From Porphyromonas pogonae (GTDB taxonomy: Bacteria > Bacteroidota > Bacteroidia > Bacteroidales > Porphyromonadaceae), in assembly GCF_036320655.1 (NCBI RefSeq), contig NZ_CP143258.1, positions 2,828,001 through 2,892,000 on the forward strand: DNA of 64,000 nt. The letters are read 5' to 3'. Both the position numbers and the translations under genes were made by a program. Positions 54,401-62,747 of this stretch are shown piece by piece. The first letter of the stretch is position 1. Every line of letters begins with the position of its first letter. The notes under the pieces were generated by a model, which saw only the letters and a program-made list of their open reading frames with translations, was not told where the DNA came from and made no database searches.

Positions 54401-54746
54401 CCAACTTCTTTTCGAAGCTGATATGAAGAAAGAGGCCGAAGATGTAGCCCGTCAGGTGATGTCTCGCTCGATGCGTGCGGTAGACTGGTTCTTCACGCTT
54501 GATAGCGATAAGTTCCTACAGGCATTCCATGAAGGAGAGGTGGAAAAAGAGATGGGTACAGCTATTACCGTGGTGAAAATAGCTAACCAATACAATAGCG
54601 CTGTACTCAACAACTATATACCTCGTCTCGAACAATATACTAAGATACTATCACCGGAGCCGGACAGACAGATAGCCACACAGCAACCGTCCCAACATGC
54701 CGACTCCTCAGCCCAGCCTATAGCGGGAGACAGTAGTGCTCAGTGA
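51462..54746 (+). CDS. DUF2723 (TMEM260-like) large membrane protein, probable GT-C glycosyltransferase
   Basis: A 1094-residue protein with about a dozen membrane helices in the first 600 residues and a soluble C-terminal part. The DUF2723 mark is near the start: [26 protein letters not shown] (about residues 35-60), with an acidic pair in the first outer loop as in GT-C glycosyltransferases. A second conserved part is [28 protein letters not shown] (about residues 605-632), then [20 protein letters not shown]. The eukaryotic relative TMEM260 is a protein O-mannosyltransferase; a glycosylation role here is inferred from that. The tail (about residues 940-1040) has TPR-like helices and a Gln/Ser-rich end. 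The NodB-type deacetylase gene follows after 15 bases. Confidence 0.8.
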   Translation: [1094 protein letters not shown]

Positions 54747-54761
54747 TAAAAAAGCGATAAT

Positions 54762-55394
54762 TTGTTAGAAAAATTTCTTTGTAGAGTACCGATGTTCTAC
54801 CGCGCCCTCATCCCGGGTGCGCGGTGGTGCATCCCCTCGCACAAGGGCATGAGTGCCTACCTCACTTTCGATGATGGCCCCATCCCCGAGGTTACCCCCT
54901 GGGTGCTCGACACATTGGATGAGTTGGATGTCAAGGCCACTTTCTTTTGTGTGGCCGACAATGTACGACGCTATCCTGATCTTTTCGAAGAGATCAAAAG
55001 ACGAGGACATCAGGTGGGCAATCACACCTACCATCATATCAAAGGATTGGAACACTCTACAAGGTCGTATATCGAAGACGTGGAGGAGGCGCATGAGTTG
55101 ATACAATCACGTTACTTTCGTCCGCCACATGGTCACCTGCGTTTCCCGCAAGTGCGTGAGTTGGGGCAACGGTACGAAATCATCATGTGGGATGTGGTGA
55201 CACGTGATTACAACGCTAAGTTGTCACCCGATCAGGTTTTCAACAATGTGGTTACTTATGCCAGAAATGGATCTATCATTGTATTTCACGACTCTCTCAA
55301 AGCAGAGAAGAATATGCGTATAGCTATGCCCCGTGCTGTACAGTGGCTCAAAAGTCAGGGGTATAGGTTCATTCGTATAGGTGACGCTCCATAA
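54762..55394 (+). CDS. NodB-type polysaccharide deacetylase
   Basis: A 210-residue enzyme of carbohydrate esterase family 4. Motif 1 is YLTFDDGP (Asp37-Asp38), motif 2 NHTYHH (His88 and His91/92), motif 3 RPPHGHLR (about residues 120-127), and IVFHDS near 175 supplies the late His. The start is TTG at 54762, which gives the usual family N-terminus (LEKFLCRVPMFYRALIPGARW); an ATG at 54792 is a shorter alternative. It has no evident signal peptide. It follows the DUF2723 gene closely, probably in the same transcript. The family removes acetyl groups from GlcNAc-containing polymers; the substrate here is unknown. Confidence 0.85.
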   Translation: MLEKFLCRVPMFYRALIPGARWCIPSHKGMSAYLTFDDGPIPEVTPWVLDTLDELDVKATFFCVADNVRRYPDLFEEIKRRGHQVGNHTYHHIKGLEHSTRSYIEDVEEAHELIQSRYFRPPHGHLRFPQVRELGQRYEIIMWDVVTRDYNAKLSPDQVFNNVVTYARNGSIIVFHDSLKAEKNMRIAMPRAVQWLKSQGYRFIRIGDAP

Positions 55395-55497
55395 GCTTCC
55401 CGCATTACCTTATATGATAAATAAATGATAGCGACACCTCCGTGGTATTGCTATTGCTGTTTATGATCCGTCGGTTCCTGGTGCGATGTAGTATCCT

Positions 55498-55683
55498 GAG
55501 ACTGTTGCAAAAGTCAACAGTCTCATGGATTTTGGAGGCAAAGCCGACAAAAGACACTTTGACCGGGCAGAGAGGGTAAAGTGCAAGGCGCTAGAGTGAG
55601 TGCACAGGGAGTTTACTTCCCGTAAATGACCAAGCGAGAATCTCGCAAGCAACGAAGCAATTGGCCTGCTATGCAACGGTCTC
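55498..55683 (+). repeat. MITE-like element, copy F (186 bp)
   Basis: Full copy with one base missing in the interior (CGCTAGAGTG instead of CGCTAAGAGTG). Flanked by the 5-base duplication ATCCT (55493-55497 and 55684-55688). It lies downstream of the deacetylase gene. Confidence 0.9.
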
Positions 55684-55790
55684 ATCCTGTACTTTCATAC
55701 ATTTTCTCATCATTGGTTTTACTTTGCAAGGTTTCGTCATCCGTCAGCGCACACTCCATGTCTGTCTTAGCTCGATATCCATATCAAGAG

Positions 55791-55864
55791 TTATCAACAG
55801 TCTTACCTGAGTTGTTGATAACTCTCGATAAAGTATCAACAACTTGTGCATAAGTTGTGGATAA
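55791..55864. other. Cluster of DnaA-box-like 9-mers
   Basis: Within 74 bases lie two perfect matches to the DnaA box TTATNCACA, both on the minus strand (TGTGCATAA at 55845-55853 and TGTGGATAA at 55856-55864). Two near matches TTATCAACA lie on opposite strands (55791-55799 plus, 55813-55821 minus) and a weaker GTATCAACA at 55833-55841. The first two near-matches form an 11-bp inverted repeat (AGTTATCAACA/TGTTGATAACT). It may be an origin-like site or a DnaA-titrating site. Gene directions around it do not favour a chromosome origin. Confidence 0.5.
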
Positions 55865-56006
55865 TATCTTGGTCTCCTATATATAGCCAATATAACACCA
55901 CCTTTGCACTTGTCATATCAAAACGCATATTGAGATATCATAATGTCAGTTTGCACTATCCTCCCATAATCCGCCTATTTTTCATGGAGACGCTTCTGAT
56001 CTGCAC

Positions 56007-56037
56007 TTGACAAAGGGGGCAAGATGTTGTATCTTTG
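56007..56037 (+). promoter_or_regulatory. Second copy of the HU-gene promoter
   Basis: TTG (56007-56009), 20 bp, TATCTTTG (56030-56037), embedded in a segment almost identical to that at 19318-19352 (CACTTGACAAAGGGGG shared exactly). It points towards a weak small frame starting at 56077. Confidence 0.65.
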
Positions 56038-56076
56038 TTGTTGGACGATCCTACTAGAATCACAGATCAATATTGC

Positions 56077-56319
56077 ATGCCGGTTAAGATCAATTTATCA
56101 AGACATGGAGACTATAACACATCATACTCTATCACTGCACATCCATTGCATAGCTTGTCCTTCTACGGACAGGTTCCCGTTGTATCTCACCTCATTATTT
56201 CCTCCTTTTATCCCGTATCTCGCTCCCTTACACTACATGGAGTATCACTAAGGTATGGCTCTTATACAATGATGCTATCGCCTGAGTTTCATCATCACTT
56301 CAATCCCCCTAACCCATAG
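56077..56319 (+). CDS. Doubtful small protein behind the duplicated promoter
   Basis: An 80-codon frame beginning MPVKINLSRHGDYNT, a start that faintly recalls HU-like proteins, but the rest (Ser/His/Pro/Tyr-rich, ending FHHHFNPPNP) does not fit any HU fold. It begins about 40 bases after the promoter copy. It could be a decayed HU-like gene, a new small gene or noise; the promoter is better supported than the gene. Confidence 0.2.
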   Translation: MPVKINLSRHGDYNTSYSITAHPLHSLSFYGQVPVVSHLIISSFYPVSRSLTLHGVSLRYGSYTMMLSPEFHHHFNPPNP

Positions 56320-56415
56320 CCCATCCAAGTGGTTGCTTTCACTCCTCCAATCTTCTACCTTATTATCTTTATCTTCACTTGCACTTCTCTCCAACCTATC
56401 ATAATAAGTCAGCAA

Positions 56416-56547
56416 ATCCATGTACAGAGTTGGCCGACTTATCGTACACAGTCAACCATCCTATCGTACACGGTCAGCTCACTTATCCTATACGGTCAAT
56501 CATCCTATCTTATACGGACGATAGACTTATCCTAATAGATTTATCCT
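56416..56547 (+). repeat. Array 3 of the 22-bp tandem repeat (about six units)
   Basis: Four clean units of exactly 22 bases start at 56438, 56460, 56482 and 56504 (for example CTTATCGTACACAGTCAACC and CCTATCGTACACGGTCAG), with a more decayed unit on either side. C-C and C-T beginnings alternate, so the true period may be 44. The core is TATC-x-TAYACGGTCA, one base different from the GGACA form of the other arrays. The rest of 56548-56954 is AT-rich and shows nothing else. Confidence 0.85.
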
Positions 56548-56954
56548 CCTCCGTAGCAAATCCACTATTTTTTATTGTGATTAAACAAATAGAAGATAAT
56601 AGGTATACTTTCTTCAATTATTAATTTTATTCATAGCATATGAGCCTCCAATTTATTTAGCCATACTTTTCGATGGATTTAGGGCGGAAAAAAGTGATTT
56701 CTTATTTAGACTTTGTACAAATAAGCCTCATGACGTAACTAAAAAACGGTCAATTTTGAGAAAATCTTCTAGTTATTCAACTTATTTAGTTACAAGTTTA
56801 TCAGCCTTTTATTTTCCATGCTGTTGTGCCGATACAATCCTCCAAACTATCATTTTGTCAGGATTTCTATTCATTTTGGCTCTGACAAAGCATTTTAAAC
56901 TATAAAATTCTCCGATTCATGGCGTTAATATGTTATTTTTATAATTATGTTTAC

Positions 56955-56962
56955 TAACTTTG
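56955..56962 (+). promoter_or_regulatory. Likely -7 element of the CPBP protease gene
   Basis: TAACTTTG matches TAnnTTTG and lies 24 bases before the ATG at 56987. It overlaps the beginning of the longer reading frame (56960), which supports the ATG at 56987 as the real start. Confidence 0.55.
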
Positions 56963-56986
56963 CAGCTTCTAACTAAAACTTTTTTT

Positions 56987-57643
56987 ATGAAAAATAATTT
57001 GGATATTACCAAAGCCGCCATTTTAGGAGTAGTGTATATTATATTATTGGGTTCTCAAACTTCCCAAATGTTTATTTTGTCACTGCTCCCGATACAATTA
57101 GCACAAGGATTTATTGCTAATGTTATTATATACACATTGCCCATAGTATTGGCTGTCGTTTTTTATGGGAAAGAAGTGTTCTACAATTTCAGCTATTTCA
57201 AAGAAAAGCCGGCTAAGAAAATAGGTTTTTTGTTCCTGGCCTTTGCATTGGCCATTTTGGGAAATGCTCTCACTTCATTGCTACAGGGAGATAACGATCT
57301 TTCATTTAATCAACAAGGATTCAATCAAGTATCCAACGAGGTTCCTATCATATTTCCTTTACTACTGCTCGGCATCTTAGGCCCTTATGTGGAGGAAATC
57401 ATTTTTAGGCATATTATGATAGGAAAGCTTTCACGATACATTCCTGTGATTGTATTGGCTCCTATCTCTCTTATTTTATTTGATCTGATCCATGTGCATG
57501 TTTTCATGGATTTTCTGTCTTATCTCCCCTTGGCCATAATACTAACCGGGGCATACATTCTCAGTGGAAAGAATATCTCTTTTACACTAACCCTACACTG
57601 TTTCAATAATATTCTCACCGTTCTTGTCGCAGTACTCTCATAA
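56987..57643 (+). CDS. CPBP-family intramembrane metalloprotease
   Basis: A 218-residue protein with about seven hydrophobic segments. The three motifs of the CAAX protease/bacteriocin-processing family are present: PYVEEIIFRHIM (Glu136, Glu137, Arg141), FDLIHVHVF (His169) and HCFNN (His204, Asn207/208). These residues form the intramembrane active site. Members cleave prenylated or peptide substrates or give bacteriocin immunity; the bacterial substrate is not predictable. It stands alone with its own promoter, surrounded by repeats, and is more AT-rich than the genes to its left. Confidence 0.85.
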   Translation: MKNNLDITKAAILGVVYIILLGSQTSQMFILSLLPIQLAQGFIANVIIYTLPIVLAVVFYGKEVFYNFSYFKEKPAKKIGFLFLAFALAILGNALTSLLQGDNDLSFNQQGFNQVSNEVPIIFPLLLLGILGPYVEEIIFRHIMIGKLSRYIPVIVLAPISLILFDLIHVHVFMDFLSYLPLAIILTGAYILSGKNISFTLTLHCFNNILTVLVAVLS

Positions 57644-57849
57644 ATGATCGTCGCTTATTTCCCGATGAGAAGCATGAGTGCTTACAAAAATGATAAATCT
57701 TTTGGGACGTTATTTAGTACGCCGGAGTTGTGAGATGTGTTATTAGTCTTTAGGTGTATGTGACATTGTCATGGAGCAGCGCTTTGCTCTAAATCCTAAG
57801 AGTTTGATACAACTGCACCACCCTTTCACTCTCAATGTCGGATAATACA

Positions 57850-57889
57850 ATAATCCCCGCCACCGTGCATACGGTGAAGCGGGGATTAT
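57850..57889 (-). terminator. Terminator of the third SusC/SusD operon
   Basis: ATAATCCCCGC (57850-57860) pairs exactly with GCGGGGATTAT (57879-57889), with an inner CACCGT/ACGGTG stem and a GCAT loop. A very stable structure placed 30 bases after the SusD gene. Bases 57644-57849 show nothing else. Confidence 0.85.
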
Positions 57890-57919
57890 GCTTGTTAATA
57901 ATTATTAGAGACCGTTACA

Positions 57920-59575
57920 TTAGTAACCCGTATTTTGTTTCAGTTTGGGATTATTGTCCAAAGCTGATTGTGGTATAGGCAGGAAACGATTGTGAGGTTT
58001 GAATGAGCGATCTTCTATCTTTTTATCTTTCGGAGATGCATTCACGTTGATAGTTGCTCTCAACTCAGGATTCTTCTCAGAAGCATTTACAGTGCCCACG
58101 TAGCGCTCCAAAACGCCATTGAGAGCTTTCTCGGCAAGTAGTTTGCCGTCAGCCGTCTTCCAGCGCAAGAGGTCGTCACGGCGCAGGCCTTCACCTGCAA
58201 ATTCCACGCCACGCTCTCTGTGGATAAGCTCCCTCAGAGTTTCTTTAGATGCATATTTGGCTTTATCCACAGCGGGCATACCGGCACGTTTACGCACAGC
58301 ATCGATAGCTTGGTACACCTCGTTTGATGGGCCTGCGAGTTCGTTCGACGCTTCGGCGAAGGTGAGTAACACTTCCGCATAGCGGAATACAATGGGCGAT
58401 GCCCCTGTACTCCATATATCGGCATACTGCGTCATGGGGTGCGTATACTTTGCCCATGAGAGAGCTGTCTTGGAGGAGTTGTCTGCTGCCGTAGGGAAGT
58501 TAGGATTGGCTTTGCCGTTTATTTCCTTGTCCAGCGTATTCAATACCACCGTAGAACCATCATTGGTAATAAAATTACACCCCGGATATTCGATAGTCAT
58601 AGCCATACGAGGGTCTCTACCTTTGAACGGATGTGTGGCATCAAATCCGGATTGTGGCTCATGTATGGTGAGGCCGTTGGCCATCTCATAAGTATCCACG
58701 AGGTTTTTGGTAGGTACAAGGCATGACCATCCACCAAAGCCATTGTTGTATAACGAGCCGATCTCACCATTGCCCCATCCTGTGTGCTTGCTAAGAGGTT
58801 TGGTGTTGGGGATATATTCCACAGCCAAGATTATCTCACGTGATTTTTTGCCTTTGAGAGTAAAAATATCACTGTATACCGGCTCCAGGTTGTAGACATT
58901 GAGATCCATGATTTTTCTGGCACGGTCTTTGGCCGTAGCCCAGTCACCGTAGTAAAGTGCTTGGCGCATACGCAAGGCCAGAGCTGCGCCTTTGCCCATA
59001 CGTCCCAGTTCGGCCGGTGTAGCTTTGAGTTCAGGGACGATAGCATCCAGCTCCTTCTCAATGAATGCGCGCACATTAGCCTCCGTTTCACGTGGTACTT
59101 TAGCTTCTTCAGAGTTATTATATACTCCTATAATAGGTACCCCGCCATAGTTCCAGTTGAGTATAAAATAGTTGTAAGCGCGTATCAGGCGCACCTGAGC
59201 CGTGAGGTCCTTTTTAGCCCCCTCCTCTGCAAACTTTACGCCACCTATTTTCCCCATAAACTCATTACACCTACGGATCATAGTGAAATTATACATATCC
59301 ACCCCGGGGTTACTGGGGCTGATGGTGCCATTGCCTATGGGATTGTATCCCTCCCAAGAGAATTGGTTGTATCCGAAATCCGAAGTACAATCCCAGTACA
59401 ACAGCCTGGGGCCTTTTTCCCAGCCATCATAGCAACCGACTGCAAATTTTTGTGCTTCGTTTTCTGTCCATACCGTATTTCCCGGGAGAGCATCATGCGG
59501 GACGGTATCGAGCGAGCAAGAGGCTGTGATCAGAGCTACTGCTCCGAGTGCTATATAGTTTTTTAATCGTATCAT
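57920..59575 (-). CDS. SusD/RagB family surface lipoprotein (third pair)
   Basis: A 551-residue lipoprotein. The ATG at 59575 gives the proper signal (MIRLKNYIALGAVALITASC, Cys at 20); a longer frame to 59614 overlaps the SusC gene. Classic SusD features: SLDTVPHDALPGNTVWTENEAQKFAVGCYDGW at the start, AQVRLIRAYNYFILNWNYGGVPIIG, VFRYAEVLLTFAEASNELAG, AIDAVRKRAGMP, LIHRERGVEFAGEGLRRDDLLRWKT and a closing NRFLPIPQSALDNNPKLKQNTGY. This is the standard SusD/RagB family rather than the SusD-like_2 type of the first locus. It pairs with the SusC gene 19 bp upstream. Confidence 0.95.
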   Translation of the reverse strand: MIRLKNYIALGAVALITASCSLDTVPHDALPGNTVWTENEAQKFAVGCYDGWEKGPRLLYWDCTSDFGYNQFSWEGYNPIGNGTISPSNPGVDMYNFTMIRRCNEFMGKIGGVKFAEEGAKKDLTAQVRLIRAYNYFILNWNYGGVPIIGVYNNSEEAKVPRETEANVRAFIEKELDAIVPELKATPAELGRMGKGAALALRMRQALYYGDWATAKDRARKIMDLNVYNLEPVYSDIFTLKGKKSREIILAVEYIPNTKPLSKHTGWGNGEIGSLYNNGFGGWSCLVPTKNLVDTYEMANGLTIHEPQSGFDATHPFKGRDPRMAMTIEYPGCNFITNDGSTVVLNTLDKEINGKANPNFPTAADNSSKTALSWAKYTHPMTQYADIWSTGASPIVFRYAEVLLTFAEASNELAGPSNEVYQAIDAVRKRAGMPAVDKAKYASKETLRELIHRERGVEFAGEGLRRDDLLRWKTADGKLLAEKALNGVLERYVGTVNASEKNPELRATINVNASPKDKKIEDRSFKPHNRFLPIPQSALDNNPKLKQNTGY

Positions 59576-59594
59576 AGTTATACAATATATCTTA

Positions 59595-62500
59595 TTAGAA
59601 TGTAACATTAACACCTACAGAGTGAGTGCGCAATAGAGGATAAGAAGAAAGACGTCCGCTGGTAGCTTCGGGGTCTACATTGATTCTCATCCTGTCGATA
59701 GTAAACAAGTTTTCAGCTGAGTAGTAAATGCGTAGGTTGCTGAGTCCCCAATTGGTGATAAGGCTTTTGGGAAGGTTGTAGCCGAACTGCAAGTTCTTGA
59801 GACGGATGAAATCAGTGCTATACAACCAGAAAGATGAGTTTACTTGTCGCGCACTGCTGGGTGAGTCTGTTCCGTAAAACAGTCTAGGCATCTTGGCATG
59901 ATCCTTATTGGTTTCGCTCCATGCTTTTTTCCATATTGTGGCTGGGTGAGAAGAGTCGCCAAGGAAAGCACCTTCCACTTCGTAAGCATCATAAAGACGT
60001 GAAGCCTTGGCCTGACCACTAAACATAAGGGATAAGTCAAAGTTTTTCCATCCGGCATTCAGGTTTAGAGCGAAGGTATATACAGGCTCAGTACTGTTGC
60101 ACATTACACGGTCGTCACCATTGAGCTTACCATCACCGTTGGCATCAACATAGCGCAAGTCTCCGGCTTTGAACTTACCACCGCCAAAAGGATTCCCAAA
60201 CTTTGCCGTAAACTCGTCAGCCTCTTGCTGAGAATTGAAAAATCCGTCTGTTTTGTAAATATAATAGGATTTGAAGGAGTGGTTTACAGCATTGCGTATT
60301 GTACCATCGTCCATATAAGCTACGTCTCCAAGATCCAAGATGCGATTCTTATTGTATGCAAAGTTACCGGAGGCACCCCATGTCCAGTCTCCTTTGGTGT
60401 CGTTGTATGCGAGAGTCACTTCCAAACCACTGTTTCTCATGGCTCCGACGTTGTCTTTGTATGCTCCCAAAGCAAACTCACGAGGTACGCTTACGTCCAT
60501 AATGATACCTGTAGTTTTGCGATTGTAATAGTCTATGGTTCCTGAGACTTTGTTTTTGAACAATGCAAAATCCAAACCGATACCCCAGTTGGTCGAGCGC
60601 TCCCACGACACGGTGGAGAGTCGGTAGTTGTCGTGTGCAAATCCGGGGCGTAGCTCTTCATTGAATGGATAAGTGGGTTTGAGACCGTACACATCAAGTG
60701 CAGGATAGAAATCTGTCAAAGCTTCCTGATTACCCAGAATACCCCATGATGCACGTATCTTCATATCACTAAGCCAGCCGGCTGTGTTTTCCATAAATGC
60801 TTCCTGTGATAGACGCCATGCAGCAGAGAATGAGGGGAAGTATCCCCAACGGTGACCTTTGGAAAAACGAGAGGAACCGTCGGCTCTCAAATTGGCTTCG
60901 AACAGATATTTTCCGGCAAAATCATAATTGATACGTCCAAACCAAGAGAGCATCTTGAGCTGGCGAGTAAATCCTTTGTTTGTTTGCGTAGAGACATCCC
61001 CGGCATCCAGGTCGGTAAGGTCGTTATTGGGAAAATTCTTACGATAGGTATGCTCTTCTTTGTAGTTATAATCTTCGGTGTGCCATCCCAATAATCCTTT
61101 GAGGTGGTGTTCGCCAAATGCTTTCTCATAGTTGAGCAGTGCGTCGAAGTTTTTACGGCTCCATATGTAGAATCGATCATCAAGGTAGCTGGGCTCGGTA
61201 TCTTTGGTTGCATTGTAGCGGAAGTATTTTTGGAAATAATTGTAATTCTGCAAGTCTCCGATATACGATCCCGTAATACTGAATTTCAGTCCGTCGATAA
61301 TGTCATAATCAATTTTGCCGATACCGGTAAAGTTATGATTGTCACGGTTTACTTTGAGTCCATTGTCAAGCCATGCTATAGGATTACCATCGGACACAGT
61401 GCCCCAAGTGCCGTCTGGGTATCTCGATACGATCCATGGAGCTACCAGGTTGAGCTGGCGTATGAGCTGATCTGAACTTCCTCCGAGATAAGCCGAGCTG
61501 GGATCAGAGTATTGATTCTTGATATAGGCAAGATTGAGGTGAGCGTTGAGTTTTGATGTAATCTGCAGATCCAGGTTGGTTCGTGCATTTACCTGCTCAC
61601 GACTTGCATTCTTCATGATTCCTTCTTGGTTGAGGTATCCTACGGATGCCATATATCTCACCCCTTCTGTTCCTCCTGTGATATTCACGTTGTGGCGGTG
61701 CATGACACCTGTTTTATATGCCAGATCGTACCAGTTAGTATCGGGGTAGGCGGGATCATTCCCATTTTTGAACTTCTGAAGCTGCTCGGGAGTGAACTTC
61801 GGAGTTTTACCATCGGCTTCGAGTATACCGTTGAGCATGGATGCGTAATCGTATGAGCTCAACCTATCCACCAGGCAAGTGGCATTCTGAAAGCTTACAT
61901 AACCGCTATACGAAACTCTGGGTTTGCCGCTCATCCCCCTCTTGGTAGTCACAAGGATAACACCGTTGGAAGCTTTGGAGCCGTAGATGGCAGCTGAAGC
62001 AGCATCTTTAAGGATAGATATGCTGGCAATATCGTTAGGGTCTAAAGCGTTGAGCGTGCCCGCTTCAACACCATCGATGAGGATATAAGGAGAAGCATTG
62101 TTGAGTGTACCTGTGCCTCGTACACGTATCTGTCCATTGTCCATACCGGGTGCCCCGTTAGTGCCGGATATGGTAAGTCCCGGAGCAAGTCCCTGTAATC
62201 CATTGGTAAGGTTTTGGATAGGCCTGTCTTGTAGCTTCTTGTTAGTTATGGAGGCCACGGACCCTGTAAGATTTTCTTTTTTCTGAGTGCTATAGCCCAC
62301 TACCACCACTTCACTCAGGATTTTGGAGTCCTCTTTCATGATTACATCCATCGGTTTACCGGTGAACTTCATCGTTACAGGTTGATAACCTACGTAACTA
62401 AACTTGATCATGTCTCCTTGGATTGCTGTAATGGTAAATTTACCGTCTACATTAGTAAGACCGCCTTGTCCTGTGCTGGAAGCCACAACGCTTACTCCGA

Positions 62501-62747
62501 TGAGAGGTTCGCCTTTATCATCTTTTACTATCCCGGTTACTTTCTCTTTTTGCGGATTCTGTATGTCATGGGATTGTACTGAGGTTACGTTAGAGGTGTT
62601 TAGTAAAGAAATGTTTGTCGTATTGCTACTGTTTGCGTATATATTTGTCGCGAATGTAGTACAAAGCAATATAGAGCAACCTACTCGGGCTACTCTTTCG
62701 AGAAACTTGCCCGAAATATCGCTGTTAGGTAGATTTTTTATTCTCAT
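59595..62747 (-). CDS. SusC/RagA-type TonB-linked outer membrane transporter (third pair)
   Basis: A 1050-residue receptor with an unusually long N-terminus before the signal core (hydrophobic segment at about residues 25-42, ending IYANS). A carboxypeptidase-regulatory-like domain (VTGIVKDDKGEPLIGVSVVASSTGQGG) spans about residues 70-145, then the plug (SEVVVVGYSTQKKENLTGSVASI, NASPYILIDGVEAGTLNALDPNDIASISILKDAASAAIYGSKASNGVILVTTKRG). The barrel ends in VGVNVTF. It imports an unknown ligand with its SusD partner. No glycoside hydrolase lies in the visible flank; the neighbour to the right is an unidentified Ig-like protein. Confidence 0.95.
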   Translation of the reverse strand: MRIKNLPNSDISGKFLERVARVGCSILLCTTFATNIYANSSNTTNISLLNTSNVTSVQSHDIQNPQKEKVTGIVKDDKGEPLIGVSVVASSTGQGGLTNVDGKFTITAIQGDMIKFSYVGYQPVTMKFTGKPMDVIMKEDSKILSEVVVVGYSTQKKENLTGSVASITNKKLQDRPIQNLTNGLQGLAPGLTISGTNGAPGMDNGQIRVRGTGTLNNASPYILIDGVEAGTLNALDPNDIASISILKDAASAAIYGSKASNGVILVTTKRGMSGKPRVSYSGYVSFQNATCLVDRLSSYDYASMLNGILEADGKTPKFTPEQLQKFKNGNDPAYPDTNWYDLAYKTGVMHRHNVNITGGTEGVRYMASVGYLNQEGIMKNASREQVNARTNLDLQITSKLNAHLNLAYIKNQYSDPSSAYLGGSSDQLIRQLNLVAPWIVSRYPDGTWGTVSDGNPIAWLDNGLKVNRDNHNFTGIGKIDYDIIDGLKFSITGSYIGDLQNYNYFQKYFRYNATKDTEPSYLDDRFYIWSRKNFDALLNYEKAFGEHHLKGLLGWHTEDYNYKEEHTYRKNFPNNDLTDLDAGDVSTQTNKGFTRQLKMLSWFGRINYDFAGKYLFEANLRADGSSRFSKGHRWGYFPSFSAAWRLSQEAFMENTAGWLSDMKIRASWGILGNQEALTDFYPALDVYGLKPTYPFNEELRPGFAHDNYRLSTVSWERSTNWGIGLDFALFKNKVSGTIDYYNRKTTGIIMDVSVPREFALGAYKDNVGAMRNSGLEVTLAYNDTKGDWTWGASGNFAYNKNRILDLGDVAYMDDGTIRNAVNHSFKSYYIYKTDGFFNSQQEADEFTAKFGNPFGGGKFKAGDLRYVDANGDGKLNGDDRVMCNSTEPVYTFALNLNAGWKNFDLSLMFSGQAKASRLYDAYEVEGAFLGDSSHPATIWKKAWSETNKDHAKMPRLFYGTDSPSSARQVNSSFWLYSTDFIRLKNLQFGYNLPKSLITNWGLSNLRIYYSAENLFTIDRMRINVDPEATSGRLSSYPLLRTHSVGVNVTF

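Noticed and set aside
55791-55864. Firm call of a chromosomal origin
   Set aside because: Gene orientation around the cluster points inward instead of outward, no dnaA or other origin genes are adjacent, and GC skew cannot be computed here. Kept only as a DnaA-box cluster.
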